This document shows positions 34,119 through 40,861 of a DNA stretch of 64,000 bases, piece by piece. This stretch comes from Streptomyces abyssomicinicus (GTDB lineage Bacteria > Actinomycetota > Actinomycetes > Streptomycetales > Streptomycetaceae), in assembly GCF_008974245.1 (NCBI RefSeq), contig NZ_BBZI01000012.1, positions 248,001 to 312,000 of the forward strand, given 5' to 3'. The notes beneath the pieces were generated by a model. It was not told the DNA's origin. It saw only the letters and a program-made list of their open reading frames with translations, and did not search any database. How positions within the stretch are numbered: position 1 is the stretch's first letter; each line of letters starts with the position of its first letter. A program made the position numbers and the translations under genes.

Positions 34119-34458
34119 CTGCGGGCGGCTGGGCCGCCCAGAGGGCGATGGGGGTCCTCCCCCAGACTCCGTCCGGGGGCACCCCCACCTGCTCGAGCGA
34201 AGCCGAGAGCTTCGGGGAGGGCGGGCGCAGGGCGGCACCCTCCGCGGCGAGCGGTCCGCTCCACCAGGCCCAAGCGGGCGGCACCTTACGCACGTGACCT
34301 CACTGCGGCGCGCCCAAGCCCGGCCCCAGGCGGACAGCACTGTTCATCCCCCGACCCGCCCCCTTCCCAGGGGCTTACGTTCCGCGGAGCGAGCCGCCAC
34401 GTGCGCACGTGAGGCCTGCGCCCACCCGTGCCGCCCTTAGCGGCACGACTGCCCGCAG
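34119..34458. repeat. 340-bp intergenic repeat with inverted ends, copy B
   Basis: The spacer 34050-34559 (510 bp) holds no gene and is mostly this repeat. It is bounded by CTGCGGGCGG (34119-34128) and CTGCCCGCAG (34449-34458), collinear with copy A at 9601-9941 in both arms and interior. Here the left arm contains the 72-bp module (34148-34219), and the right arm reads straight through (CCTGCGCCCACCCGTGCCGC). Confidence 0.82.
34148..34219 (-). repeat. 72-bp module inside repeat copy B (left arm)
   Basis: This is the reverse complement of 9844-9915, differing at one position by my alignment. It begins ATGGGGGTCCTCCCCC and ends GAGAGCTTCGGGGAG on the + strand. Confidence 0.82.
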
Positions 34459-34559
34459 CATGGAGGGCGGGAGCTGCGTGCCGGGCGGCGGCACGGGTGC
34501 CGCGGGTGGAGCGGCGCCCACGCGCCGCCCGGTGGCAGGCGGGGGCCAGGCCGTGGTCG

Positions 34560-35081
34560 TCAGGTGGTGTCGCCGAGGAGGCGGTCGGCGGTGGCCTCGA
34601 TGCGGGCGCGGAGGCCGTCCTGCGACGTGCCGCCGTCCAGCCGCTCACCGTCGATCACATACGTGGGCGTGCCCGTGACCCCGATCGCCTTGCCCTCCGC
34701 CTGATCCGCGTCGACGATCAGGATGTGCCGGCCGTCCACCAGCGCCGTGTCGAACTCCTCGGCGTCCAGCCCGAGTTCACGGGCGACGTCGACCAGCAGC
34801 GCCTCGCCCCGGCGGTCCAGTTCCGCCACCCGGCCGAGCACGGCCTCGACGTACTCCCAGCCCTTGCCCTGCTCCAGCGCCTCCTCCGCGGCCTGCGCGG
34901 CGGCGAACGCGTGCTTGTGCTTCTCCAGCGGGAAGTGCCGCAGCCGCACCTCCAGCCGGTCGCCGTAGCGGGCGCGCAGCGCGCGGACGTCGTCCAGGGC
35001 GGTGCGGCAGTCGGGGCACTGCAGCTCGCACCAGACGTCGAGCACGACAGGAACGGGGGTACTGGAGGAGGCGTCGCTCAT
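34560..35081 (-). CDS. DsbA-family thiol-disulfide oxidoreductase, cytoplasmic type
   Basis: The 173-residue thioredoxin-fold protein has active site Cys22-Pro-Asp-Cys25 and the cis-proline loop VTGTPTYVIDG. There is no signal peptide or membrane anchor, so it probably acts in the cytoplasm, unlike classical DsbA. The central helical insertion (HKHAFAAAQAAEEALEQGKG) fits the DsbA/FrnE-like group. Its start faces the 11-bp tandem repeat and the divergent gene at 35303. Confidence 0.85.
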   Translation of the reverse strand: MSDASSSTPVPVVLDVWCELQCPDCRTALDDVRALRARYGDRLEVRLRHFPLEKHKHAFAAAQAAEEALEQGKGWEYVEAVLGRVAELDRRGEALLVDVARELGLDAEEFDTALVDGRHILIVDADQAEGKAIGVTGTPTYVIDGERLDGGTSQDGLRARIEATADRLLGDTT

Positions 35082-35120
35082 GGGACCAGTCTCCCAGCCG
35101 CCGCACGGCCCCCGCTCCTC

Positions 35121-35186
35121 AGGGGCGGATCAGGGGCGGATCAGGGGCGGGTCAGGGACGGATCAGGGGCGGCTCGGGGGCGGCCT
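35121..35186 (+). repeat. six 11-bp tandem repeats
   Basis: Units of AGGGGCGGATC with small changes start at 35121, 35132, 35143, 35154, 35165 and 35176. They lie in the spacer between the divergent DsbA-like gene and the membrane protein gene at 35303. Eleven bp is one helical turn, so they could be stacked regulator sites or simple slippage. Confidence 0.75.
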
Positions 35187-35302
35187 GGGGGATGTCCCTG
35201 ATTCCGCCGGTTCCGGCCGTGGACCGTGGCGTCGCGGCATGCGGCGGGGGCACGATGGAGGGAGCGGCATCCACCCGCCGCCCCGTCCGTCAGGAGGCAT
35301 TG

Positions 35303-35740
35303 ATGCTCGCCGAAACCATCTGCAGCGCGGTGTCCGCGGCCGGCCTGGGCATCGCCGCGGTCACGGCCTTCCGGCGCCGCTTCCTGACGGCCGCCCGGAT
35401 CGCCGCCTACTCCCTGGTCCCGCTCGGCCTGGTGCTGACCGGCGTCGTCGCCTGGGCCGCGGACACCGCGTTCAGCCCGAAGGCGTGGGCCGGGTTCGGC
35501 CTGCTCGGCGGCGCCTGGCTGCTGTTCCTGATCACCCGCTCGGTGGAGCGGCGCCGCCTGCGCAGGGCCGAGGCCCCGGCCGCCGACGGGCAGCGGCGGC
35601 AGCCCGCGGCCACCGCCGCCCCCGAACGTCGCTCGGTGGGCCCGGCCCCGGAGACGGGCCGCCGCGCGCCCGCGGCCGGCTCCGGCGACCAGGACGACTT
35701 CAGCGACATCGAGGCGATCCTCAAGAAGCACGGCATCTGA
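35303..35740 (+). CDS. small membrane protein, unknown
   Basis: The product has 145 residues from ATG 35303 behind AGGAGG (35292-35297). Two or three membrane spans lie within residues 2-85 (ETICSAVSAAGLGIAAVTAF; YSLVPLGLVLTGVVAWAA; GFGLLGGAWLLFLITRSV). Then comes a Pro/Ala/Arg linker and the acidic-basic end DDFSDIEAILKKHGI. That ending is conserved-looking and may be a docking motif. The function is unknown. Confidence 0.8.
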   Translation: MLAETICSAVSAAGLGIAAVTAFRRRFLTAARIAAYSLVPLGLVLTGVVAWAADTAFSPKAWAGFGLLGGAWLLFLITRSVERRRLRRAEAPAADGQRRQPAATAAPERRSVGPAPETGRRAPAAGSGDQDDFSDIEAILKKHGI

Positions 35741-35790
35741 GCCCCTGCCCTGTCCTGCCCTGCCCCGCCCTGCCCACGCCCCGCCCTGCC

Positions 35791-35812
35791 CCGCCCGGGT
35801 CAAGCCGGGCGG
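35791..35812 (+). terminator. hairpin after 35303 gene
   Basis: CCGCCCGG (35791-35798) pairs with CCGGGCGG (35805-35812) around GTCAAG, after a run of CCTGCC-like repeats (35743-35790). Confidence 0.55.
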
Positions 35813-35972
35813 TCGTATGATCCGACGGTTTCGGCCGGTGATCACGCACGGCTCCGCGACCGGTCCGAACCGGTCGGGAAGCGGGCCCGTCGGCATACGG
35901 TCGACCCACTACCGTGCAGGTCGTGCGGCTTGATCGACCCGGCACCGGGCGCTGCCCCATGATGGCCGCGAG

Positions 35973-36134
35973 ATGCTGGACACGACACGGACCGGGGCCG
36001 CTCCTCCGGAAGGAGACGAGCACGAGCCCCGCGGGTGCCTCTTCGCCCTGTCCCAGCCGCCGTTGATGATCTTCCTGGCGGTGATCGGGACCTTGTTCCT
36101 CATGGCAGCGCTGCACGACCTGCTGCTGCTGTGA
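35973..36134 (+). CDS. 53-residue single-span membrane protein
   Basis: This short ORF encodes MLDTTRTGAAPPEGDEHEPR, then a GCLFALSQPP segment and one hydrophobic span ending AALHDLLLL. Codon third positions are GC-rich as in real genes here. The ribosome binding site is weak, so the start is uncertain. It lies in an otherwise empty stretch between 35740 and 36212, and there is a -10-like TACGGT near 35895. The function is unknown. Confidence 0.5.
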   Translation: MLDTTRTGAAPPEGDEHEPRGCLFALSQPPLMIFLAVIGTLFLMAALHDLLLL

Positions 36135-36211
36135 GCCGGCCGCGCGCGTCCCCGGCGACACCCGTCGGGGGCGGCGTTCTCAGCCGCCCGCGGGCGGGCG
36201 GAGGGCCGCAC

Positions 36212-36769
36212 TCAGCCCGCCGCCTCCTTGCGGCGCGCCCGGTAGGCCGCGACATGGAGCCGGTTCCCGCAGGTGCGGCTGTCGCAGTAGCGGCGTGAAC
36301 GGTTGCGTGAGAGGTCCACGAAGGCGCGGCGGCAGTCCGGGGCCTCACAGCGCCGCAGCCGCTCCCGCTCCCCGGCGACGACGAAGAACGCCAGCGCCAT
36401 GCCGCAGTCCGCGGCCAGGTGGTCGGCGACCGAGGCGCCCGGCGCGAAGTAGTGGACATGCCAGTCGTAGTCGTCGTGGTCGGTCAGCCGGGGCGTGGTG
36501 CCCGCCGCCGCGACCAGCTCGTTGATCATGCCCGCGGCGATCCGGGTGTCGGTGGCGGCGAAGACGGCGGCGAACCTCCCCCGCAGCCGCCGCACCGCCG
36601 ACAGGTCCAGCTCGGTGAGGGTCCCCACGTCGCTGATTCGGTGGCCGGCCACGAAGGCCTCGAGCGCGCGGAGGTCCGCCAGCCCGTCCGCCGTGCCGTC
36701 CTCCGGCGCGGTGTTCACCAGGTCCACCACGGCGTCCAGGGCACACCTGGTGTCATGGGTGATCAGCAC
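36212..36769 (-). CDS. CGNR zinc-finger (ABATE-domain) regulator
   Basis: The 185-residue product from GTG 36769 (AGGGAG upstream) has an N-terminal stress-response-like ABATE domain (DAVVDLVNTAP, LTELDLSAVRRLRGRFAAVF) and a C-terminal CGNR zinc finger with Cys141, Cys146, Cys162 and Cys167 (CGNR at 167-170) followed by a basic helix. Members are presumed DNA-binding regulators. A -10-like TACGAT lies on the minus strand at 36824-36819. Confidence 0.85.
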   Translation of the reverse strand: MLITHDTRCALDAVVDLVNTAPEDGTADGLADLRALEAFVAGHRISDVGTLTELDLSAVRRLRGRFAAVFAATDTRIAAGMINELVAAAGTTPRLTDHDDYDWHVHYFAPGASVADHLAADCGMALAFFVVAGERERLRRCEAPDCRRAFVDLSRNRSRRYCDSRTCGNRLHVAAYRARRKEAAG

Positions 36770-36871
36770 GTATCGCTCCCTGCCTGGGCATCCGCGGGCC
36801 GCCCGCCGATGGTGGCCGATCGTAATGGCTTTTCGGCCGGGGGGAAGGGGTGGTCGGTCGGTGGAACGCCC

Positions 36872-36910
36872 CGGCGCCGTCCACCGCGGGGAGAACCGCG
36901 GCGACGGCGC
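36872..36910 (-). terminator. nested hairpin downstream of ssgB
   Basis: GGCGCCGTC pairs with GACGGCGCC, and inside it CCGCGG pairs with CCGCGG, giving a 39-nt structure about 135 nt past the ssgB stop and before the CGNR promoter. It probably terminates ssgB transcription. The rest of 36770-37043 shows no gene. Confidence 0.55.
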
Positions 36911-37043
36911 CGGTGCGTGCGTATGCGGTTGTGCCGGCCCGTTCGAGGCTGTGCCGGCCCCGGCCGTCTCCCCGAGTGGACGGCCGAGGTTGCTCGAGCT
37001 GTGGTGCGGCCGGGGCCGGAGGCGCCCCGGGGGTCTCCCGCTC

Positions 37044-37457
37044 CTAGCTCTCCGCCAGGATGTGCGAGAGTTCCTGGTCGAGATCGAAGTGACGGTGCTC
37101 CGTGCCGGGTGGCACGGCGGCGTCCGTACGCTTCAGGAAGGACTCCAGGGCCCGCGCCGGGGCCTCGAGCAGGGCCTCGCCCTCCGGGGAGCTCAGGGCG
37201 ATGCAGACGACCCCCTGGCCGTGACTGCGGGACGGCCAGACACGGACGTCGCCCGTGCCGGTGGGCCGGTGCAGCCCCTCGGCGAGGAGATCACGGGCGA
37301 ACACCCACTCGACCGTCTCCTCGGCTCCGGTGTGGAAGGTGGCGTGCACGGCATAGGGATCGGCCGTGTCGTACCGCAGGCCTGCGGGGACAGGCAGTGA
37401 GGACTCGCTCGATACAACGAGGCGCAGGTGCAGCTCGCAGCTGACCGTGGTGTTCAT
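37044..37457 (-). CDS. ssgB: sporulation-specific cell division protein SsgB
   Basis: SsgB localises with SsgA at future septum sites in aerial hyphae and recruits FtsZ to start sporulation septation. The 137-residue product from ATG 37457 (MNTTVSCELHLRLVVSSESS) matches the strongly conserved SsgB sequence that I recall, including DTADPYAVHATFHTG, WVFARDLLAEGLHRPTGTGD and RHFDLDQELSHILAES. This is the best genus marker in the window. Upstream codons of the open frame are excluded. It is divergent from the PGPGW membrane protein gene. Confidence 0.96.
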   Translation of the reverse strand: MNTTVSCELHLRLVVSSESSLPVPAGLRYDTADPYAVHATFHTGAEETVEWVFARDLLAEGLHRPTGTGDVRVWPSRSHGQGVVCIALSSPEGEALLEAPARALESFLKRTDAAVPPGTEHRHFDLDQELSHILAES

Positions 37458-37538
37458 AAGCGCCAGGGCCTTTCGCTCAGTGTGCGCTCGGGGATTCGCA
37501 CGTCGGCGAAATCGACATGCCACACACGATGCCGTTGT

Positions 37539-37556
37539 AAACCCCTCTGAGGGTTT
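37539..37556 (-). promoter_or_regulatory. dyad upstream of ssgB
   Basis: AAACCC-CTCTGA-GGGTTT is a perfect 6-bp inverted repeat 82 bp upstream of the ssgB ATG, in an unusually AT-rich patch. It could be a developmental regulator site or a leader hairpin. No known consensus is claimed. Confidence 0.4.
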
Positions 37557-37646
37557 TGCGTGCGTTTATGTACCTCTTCTGGCCGAGGGTACTTCGATAG
37601 AGGCGACCATTCCGGTGATCACTTTCGCTCGGGTAGGGTTTCGCGA

Positions 37647-38216
37647 GTGAATACGGGGAGTGACGAACCTGGGGAGACGCGGGGGATGCGCACGACAGCG
37701 GGCGAGGTGGAATCCGACGTGACACATGACGATCGTGGAACCCCGGCCGACGGCACGGAAGGCGGCGCGCCGGGCGCCGGTGCCACCATGAGTGAGGTGG
37801 CGGACACCGAGGGCTCCGGGCAGCCGGAGGGAAAGCACGAGCGGGCGCTGGGATCGCGGGCGCCCGAGTTCGTCCAGCGGCGCCGCGCGCTCCACGTGAG
37901 CTGGCAGGTGGGCGTCTTCCTGGTCGGCCTCGCGGTGATCGGGGCCGGCGTGCTGATGTTGGTCTTCCCCGGTCCCGGCTGGGTGGTGATCTTCGGTGGC
38001 ATGGCGATCTGGGCCACCGAGTTCGTCTGGGCGCAGCTGGTGCTCCGCTGGACGAAGCGCAAGGTCACCGAGGCCGCGCAGAAGGCGCTGGACCCCAAGG
38101 TGCGCCGCCGCAACCTGACGCTCACCGCGATCGCCCTGGTGATCGTGGCCACGCTCTGCGGCATCTACCTGTGGAAGTTCGGCCTGGCCATGCCCTGGAA
38201 CATCGACCGGCGGTGA
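37647..38216 (+). CDS. TIGR02611-type membrane protein with PGPGW motif
   Basis: The product has 189 residues from GTG 37647 (VNTGSDEPGETRG); other GTG/ATG codons within the polar head are possible. The first 85 residues are acidic and probably disordered. They are followed by VGVFLVGLAVIGAGVLMLVFPGPGW and WVVIFGGMAIWATEF, the family core, then a basic amphipathic stretch and a last span (LTLTAIALVIVATLCGIYLW). A -10-like TAGGGT (37634-37639) ends 7 nt before the GTG. The function is unknown. Confidence 0.82.
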   Translation: MNTGSDEPGETRGMRTTAGEVESDVTHDDRGTPADGTEGGAPGAGATMSEVADTEGSGQPEGKHERALGSRAPEFVQRRRALHVSWQVGVFLVGLAVIGAGVLMLVFPGPGWVVIFGGMAIWATEFVWAQLVLRWTKRKVTEAAQKALDPKVRRRNLTLTAIALVIVATLCGIYLWKFGLAMPWNIDRR

Positions 38217-38271
38217 CCTGGGGGGTGGTGCGGAGCACCCCCTGACATGGGGTAATGTTCTTCCTGCGCCC

Positions 38272-38343
38272 GGGCGATTAGCTCAGCGGGAGAGCGCTTC
38301 GTTCACACCGAAGAGGTCACTGGTTCGAACCCAGTATCGCCCA
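38272..38343 (+). tRNA. tRNA-Val (CAC), copy 1
   Basis: A 72-nt cloverleaf: acceptor GGGCGAT/ATCGCCC, anticodon arm CTTCG-TTCACAC-CGAAG with anticodon CAC, T arm ACTGG-TTCGAAC-CCAGT. A -10-like TAATGT lies at 38253-38258. Confidence 0.93.
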
Positions 38344-38348
38344 CCGAC

Positions 38349-38392
38349 GAGGAGGGTCCGGTTCCGTGGAAACGCGGAGGCGGACCCTCCTC
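38349..38392 (+). terminator. terminator of tRNA-Val (CAC) copy 1
   Basis: An 11-bp stem GAGGAGGGTCC (38349-38359) with GGACCCTCCTC (38382-38392) is followed by CTTTT. The rest of 38344-38685 (342 bp) is less GC-rich and shows no convincing gene. Confidence 0.85.
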
Positions 38393-38685
38393 CTTTTGGC
38401 CTCCCGGGGCGGCTGTCCGGGCCCGCGCCGGTGAATTCGGTCCGGAATTGGGCGATTGTTTTCGTGGAACGCCGCACATTTCCCGGCGCGTTCACGGAGC
38501 CGCTTCCTCCGTTTATCCTGCGCTCCGTCAAGTCTCTGCCGAGGACCGGCAATTCGCCGCGCCATCGCGAATACGGCAATGGGAGCCGGGGCCTCCGCGG
38601 GGAAAGCGGCAACTCGGTGCGACACCCCGCGTGTTCGCCGCCGGGCCCGTCGGCCGCCGCCGAACGGCTCGTGGACACTGGGGCC

Positions 38686-39153
38686 ATGAGGCCGAGCGAG
38701 CTCACCCGGTACCGCTTCTCCGGCCGCTGGACCCTGTCCGCGGCGCCCGGAGCCGTCTACCGGGCCCTGGAACACGTCGACGCGTACCCCCGCTGGTGGC
38801 CGCAGGTGCGACGGGCGGTGCGGACCGGGGAGGCATCCGGGCAGGTGCTCGTCCGCTCGCTCCTCCCGTACGACCTCCGCCTGGGCATCCGGGCCGTCCG
38901 GCACGAGCCGGCGGCCGGCGTGCTCCAGGCGGAGCTGTCCGGGGACCTGCGGGGCTGGATGCGCTGGACCGTCCGCCCGGCGGGCACCGGCACGCTGGTC
39001 CTCCACGACCAGGACACCGTCCTCGCCAAGCCGGTGCTGCGCCTGCTCGGCGTGCCCGGCCGCCCGCTGCTGCGGGCCAACCACGCCCTGATGATGCGCG
39101 GCGGACGCCGTGGGCTGGAGGCCTTCCTGGCGGGCGGCGGGGAAGCGGTTTGA
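38686..39153 (+). CDS. SRPBCC (START/polyketide cyclase-like) protein
   Basis: The product has 155 residues from ATG 38686. It follows the pattern of a small lipid- or polyketide-binding SRPBCC fold: WTLSAAPGAVYRALEHVDAYPRWWPQVR at the start, alternating strands, and a long last helix (LRANHALMMRGGRRGLEAFL). The ligand is unknown. A -10-like GACACT (38674-38679) ends 6 nt before the ATG. The stop codon lies within the promoter of the second tRNA-Val (CAC). Confidence 0.8.
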   Translation: MRPSELTRYRFSGRWTLSAAPGAVYRALEHVDAYPRWWPQVRRAVRTGEASGQVLVRSLLPYDLRLGIRAVRHEPAAGVLQAELSGDLRGWMRWTVRPAGTGTLVLHDQDTVLAKPVLRLLGVPGRPLLRANHALMMRGGRRGLEAFLAGGGEAV

Positions 39154-39179
39154 ACGAAGGGCCGTCGGGCCTGTATTGT
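39150..39179 (+). promoter_or_regulatory. promoter of tRNA-Val (CAC) copy 2
   Basis: TTGAAC (39150-39155) and TATTGT (39174-39179) are 18 bp apart, 14 bp before the tRNA 5' end. The -35 overlaps the stop codon of the SRPBCC gene. Confidence 0.65.
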
Positions 39180-39192
39180 TCAGTGCGTTCCC

Positions 39193-39264
39193 GGGCGATT
39201 AGCTCAGCGGGAGAGCGCTTCGTTCACACCGAAGAGGTCACTGGTTCGAACCCAGTATCGCCCA
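39193..39264 (+). tRNA. tRNA-Val (CAC), copy 2
   Basis: Identical over all 72 nt to the copy at 38272-38343, anticodon CAC, CCA not encoded. Confidence 0.93.
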
Positions 39265-39271
39265 CAACACC

Positions 39272-39313
39272 GGAGGCGATCCGAGACCGCGACACAGCGG
39301 CCGGGTCGCCTCC
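39272..39313 (+). terminator. terminator of tRNA-Val (CAC) copy 2
   Basis: GGAGGCGA (39272-39279) pairs with TCGCCTCC (39306-39313) around a 26-nt loop that may fold further. Confidence 0.6.
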
Positions 39314-39390
39314 GTCGTTCCTCCGGACAGCCGGCGTCCCCGGACGCCGGCCCGTCGTCCGGCGGCAGTCGCCCGCCGGCGGCCGAGCAC

Positions 39391-40116
39391 TCAGGCGGCC
39401 GCCGTCAGTCCCGGGCGCAGCGGCCACGAGCGGTCCACCGCCTCCGGCGTCCCGCTCCGCGCGAACCACGCCTCCAGACCCTTCGCCTGCGCCGCGTGCC
39501 AGGTCTGCTGGAGCGTGTGCAGTTCGGCCGGGGACAGCCGCTCCAGCCGGGAGGCGAACCGGCGCCCGACCGCCCGCGTGACGTCCAGGGCCGCCATCGC
39601 GTCCGCCGCCGCGTCGTGCGCCTCGGTCAGCTCCACGCCGTAGAACCCGCACAGGTCGACCAGGGTCCGGCGGCCCTTGCGGTACCGGTCGAAGTGCTTG
39701 TCCAGCACCCGCGGGTCGATCACCCGCAGCGGCGCCGACCGGAACCAGCGGTCCAGTGAGGACGCCCGGTGCCGCCGGAGCTCACGGTCCAGCAGGGTCA
39801 GGTCGAAGGGCGCGTTCATCACCACCAGCGGCCGGCCCGCGGCCGCCTGCTCGCCCAGCGCCCTGCCTATCTCGTACATCACCGGAGCCGGCCAGCGGCC
39901 GTTGCGCTCCAGATGGTCCTGGGTGAGCCCGTGCACCGCCGTCGCCTCGGCCGGAACCGGGACCCCCGGGTTCACCAGCCAGCGCGTCACGCGCGGCCGG
40001 GTGCCCGGTGCGTCCTGCACCACCAGGGCGGCCGACACCACGCGGTCGTTCTCCACGTCCACACCCGTCGTCTCCGTGTCGAAGGCGACCAGTGGGCCCT
40101 CGTACCAGCACGTCAT
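39391..40116 (-). CDS. DnaQ-like 3'-5' exonuclease
   Basis: The 241-residue product has the DEDDh exonuclease pattern: VAFDTETTGVD (Asp13, Glu15), VHGLTQDHLERNG, VVMNAPFDLTLLDREL, and HDAAADAMAALDV near the end with the catalytic His and Asp. It is a stand-alone proofreading-type nuclease or RNase-like protein; a replication role is not certain. It is divergent from the DUF4365-type gene, with 178 bp between starts. Confidence 0.87.
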   Translation of the reverse strand: MTCWYEGPLVAFDTETTGVDVENDRVVSAALVVQDAPGTRPRVTRWLVNPGVPVPAEATAVHGLTQDHLERNGRWPAPVMYEIGRALGEQAAAGRPLVVMNAPFDLTLLDRELRRHRASSLDRWFRSAPLRVIDPRVLDKHFDRYRKGRRTLVDLCGFYGVELTEAHDAAADAMAALDVTRAVGRRFASRLERLSPAELHTLQQTWHAAQAKGLEAWFARSGTPEAVDRSWPLRPGLTAAA

Positions 40117-40294
40117 GTCTCCGCAACCCCTCGCTCAACTCCCCGCACACGCAAGGCGGCAGACGGAACGTCCACCGTGCACCGGTGATACCCGGGCCGT
40201 TTGCGCCGTACGCCGGACGGAGACAACAGAGATACGGGTCCGCTCAGTTCAGCGGCTCCGCCCTCGAACCGTCCGGCCGGAGAGGCTGTTGGGC

Positions 40295-40861
40295 ATGGCT
40301 ACGGCGCAGCCCGAGCGCGGGGGACTGCTGCCCGAACGCGCGGCGCACCCACGCGGCACACTCGCCACGACCGCCTGCATGGAGACCCTCCAGGTGGGAT
40401 ACCTGCACGCCGTCGCGGCCGCGGCCGGGTGCTCGCTGTCCCAGCCGTTCCCCGACAACGGCATCGACTGGCACGTCAGCCACAGTTCGCCCGGCCACAC
40501 CGTGGACGACGAGGTCACCATCAAGGTCCAGCTGAAGGCCACCTACCAGATACCGCCCCGCCCGCCGGGACGGCACTTCTCCTTCACGCTGGACAACGGC
40601 CACCTGGCCAAGCTGGCCCGCACACCCGTCACCGTGCACAAGATCCTCGTGGTGATGCTGGTTCCGCGCGCCCGCGACCAGTGGCTGACCGCGGGGCACG
40701 ACCGGCTGGACCTCAGGCACTGCTGCTACTGGGTCAACCTCGCCGGACATCCGGTCACCGGGCGCACCCGCACCACCGTGCGGGTGCCGACCTCGCGCAT
40801 CTTCGACGACCGGGCGCTCTGCGAGATCATGAACCGGGTCGGAAGGGGAGGCATACCGTGA
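40295..40861 (+). CDS. DUF4365-type protein with PD-(D/E)xK-like nuclease signature
   Basis: The product has 188 residues from ATG 40295. The sequence GCSLSQPFPDNGIDWHVSHSS followed by EVTIKVQLKATYQ is the DUF4365 pattern, in which Asp58 and Gln79-x-Lys81 form a degenerate PD-(D/E)xK nuclease site. Members occur alone and near defence genes; activity is not established. A -10-like GAGGCT (40282-40287) ends 7 nt before the ATG. The stop overlaps the start of the next gene by 4 nt, so the two products are made together. Confidence 0.75.
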   Translation: MATAQPERGGLLPERAAHPRGTLATTACMETLQVGYLHAVAAAAGCSLSQPFPDNGIDWHVSHSSPGHTVDDEVTIKVQLKATYQIPPRPPGRHFSFTLDNGHLAKLARTPVTVHKILVVMLVPRARDQWLTAGHDRLDLRHCCYWVNLAGHPVTGRTRTTVRVPTSRIFDDRALCEIMNRVGRGGIP

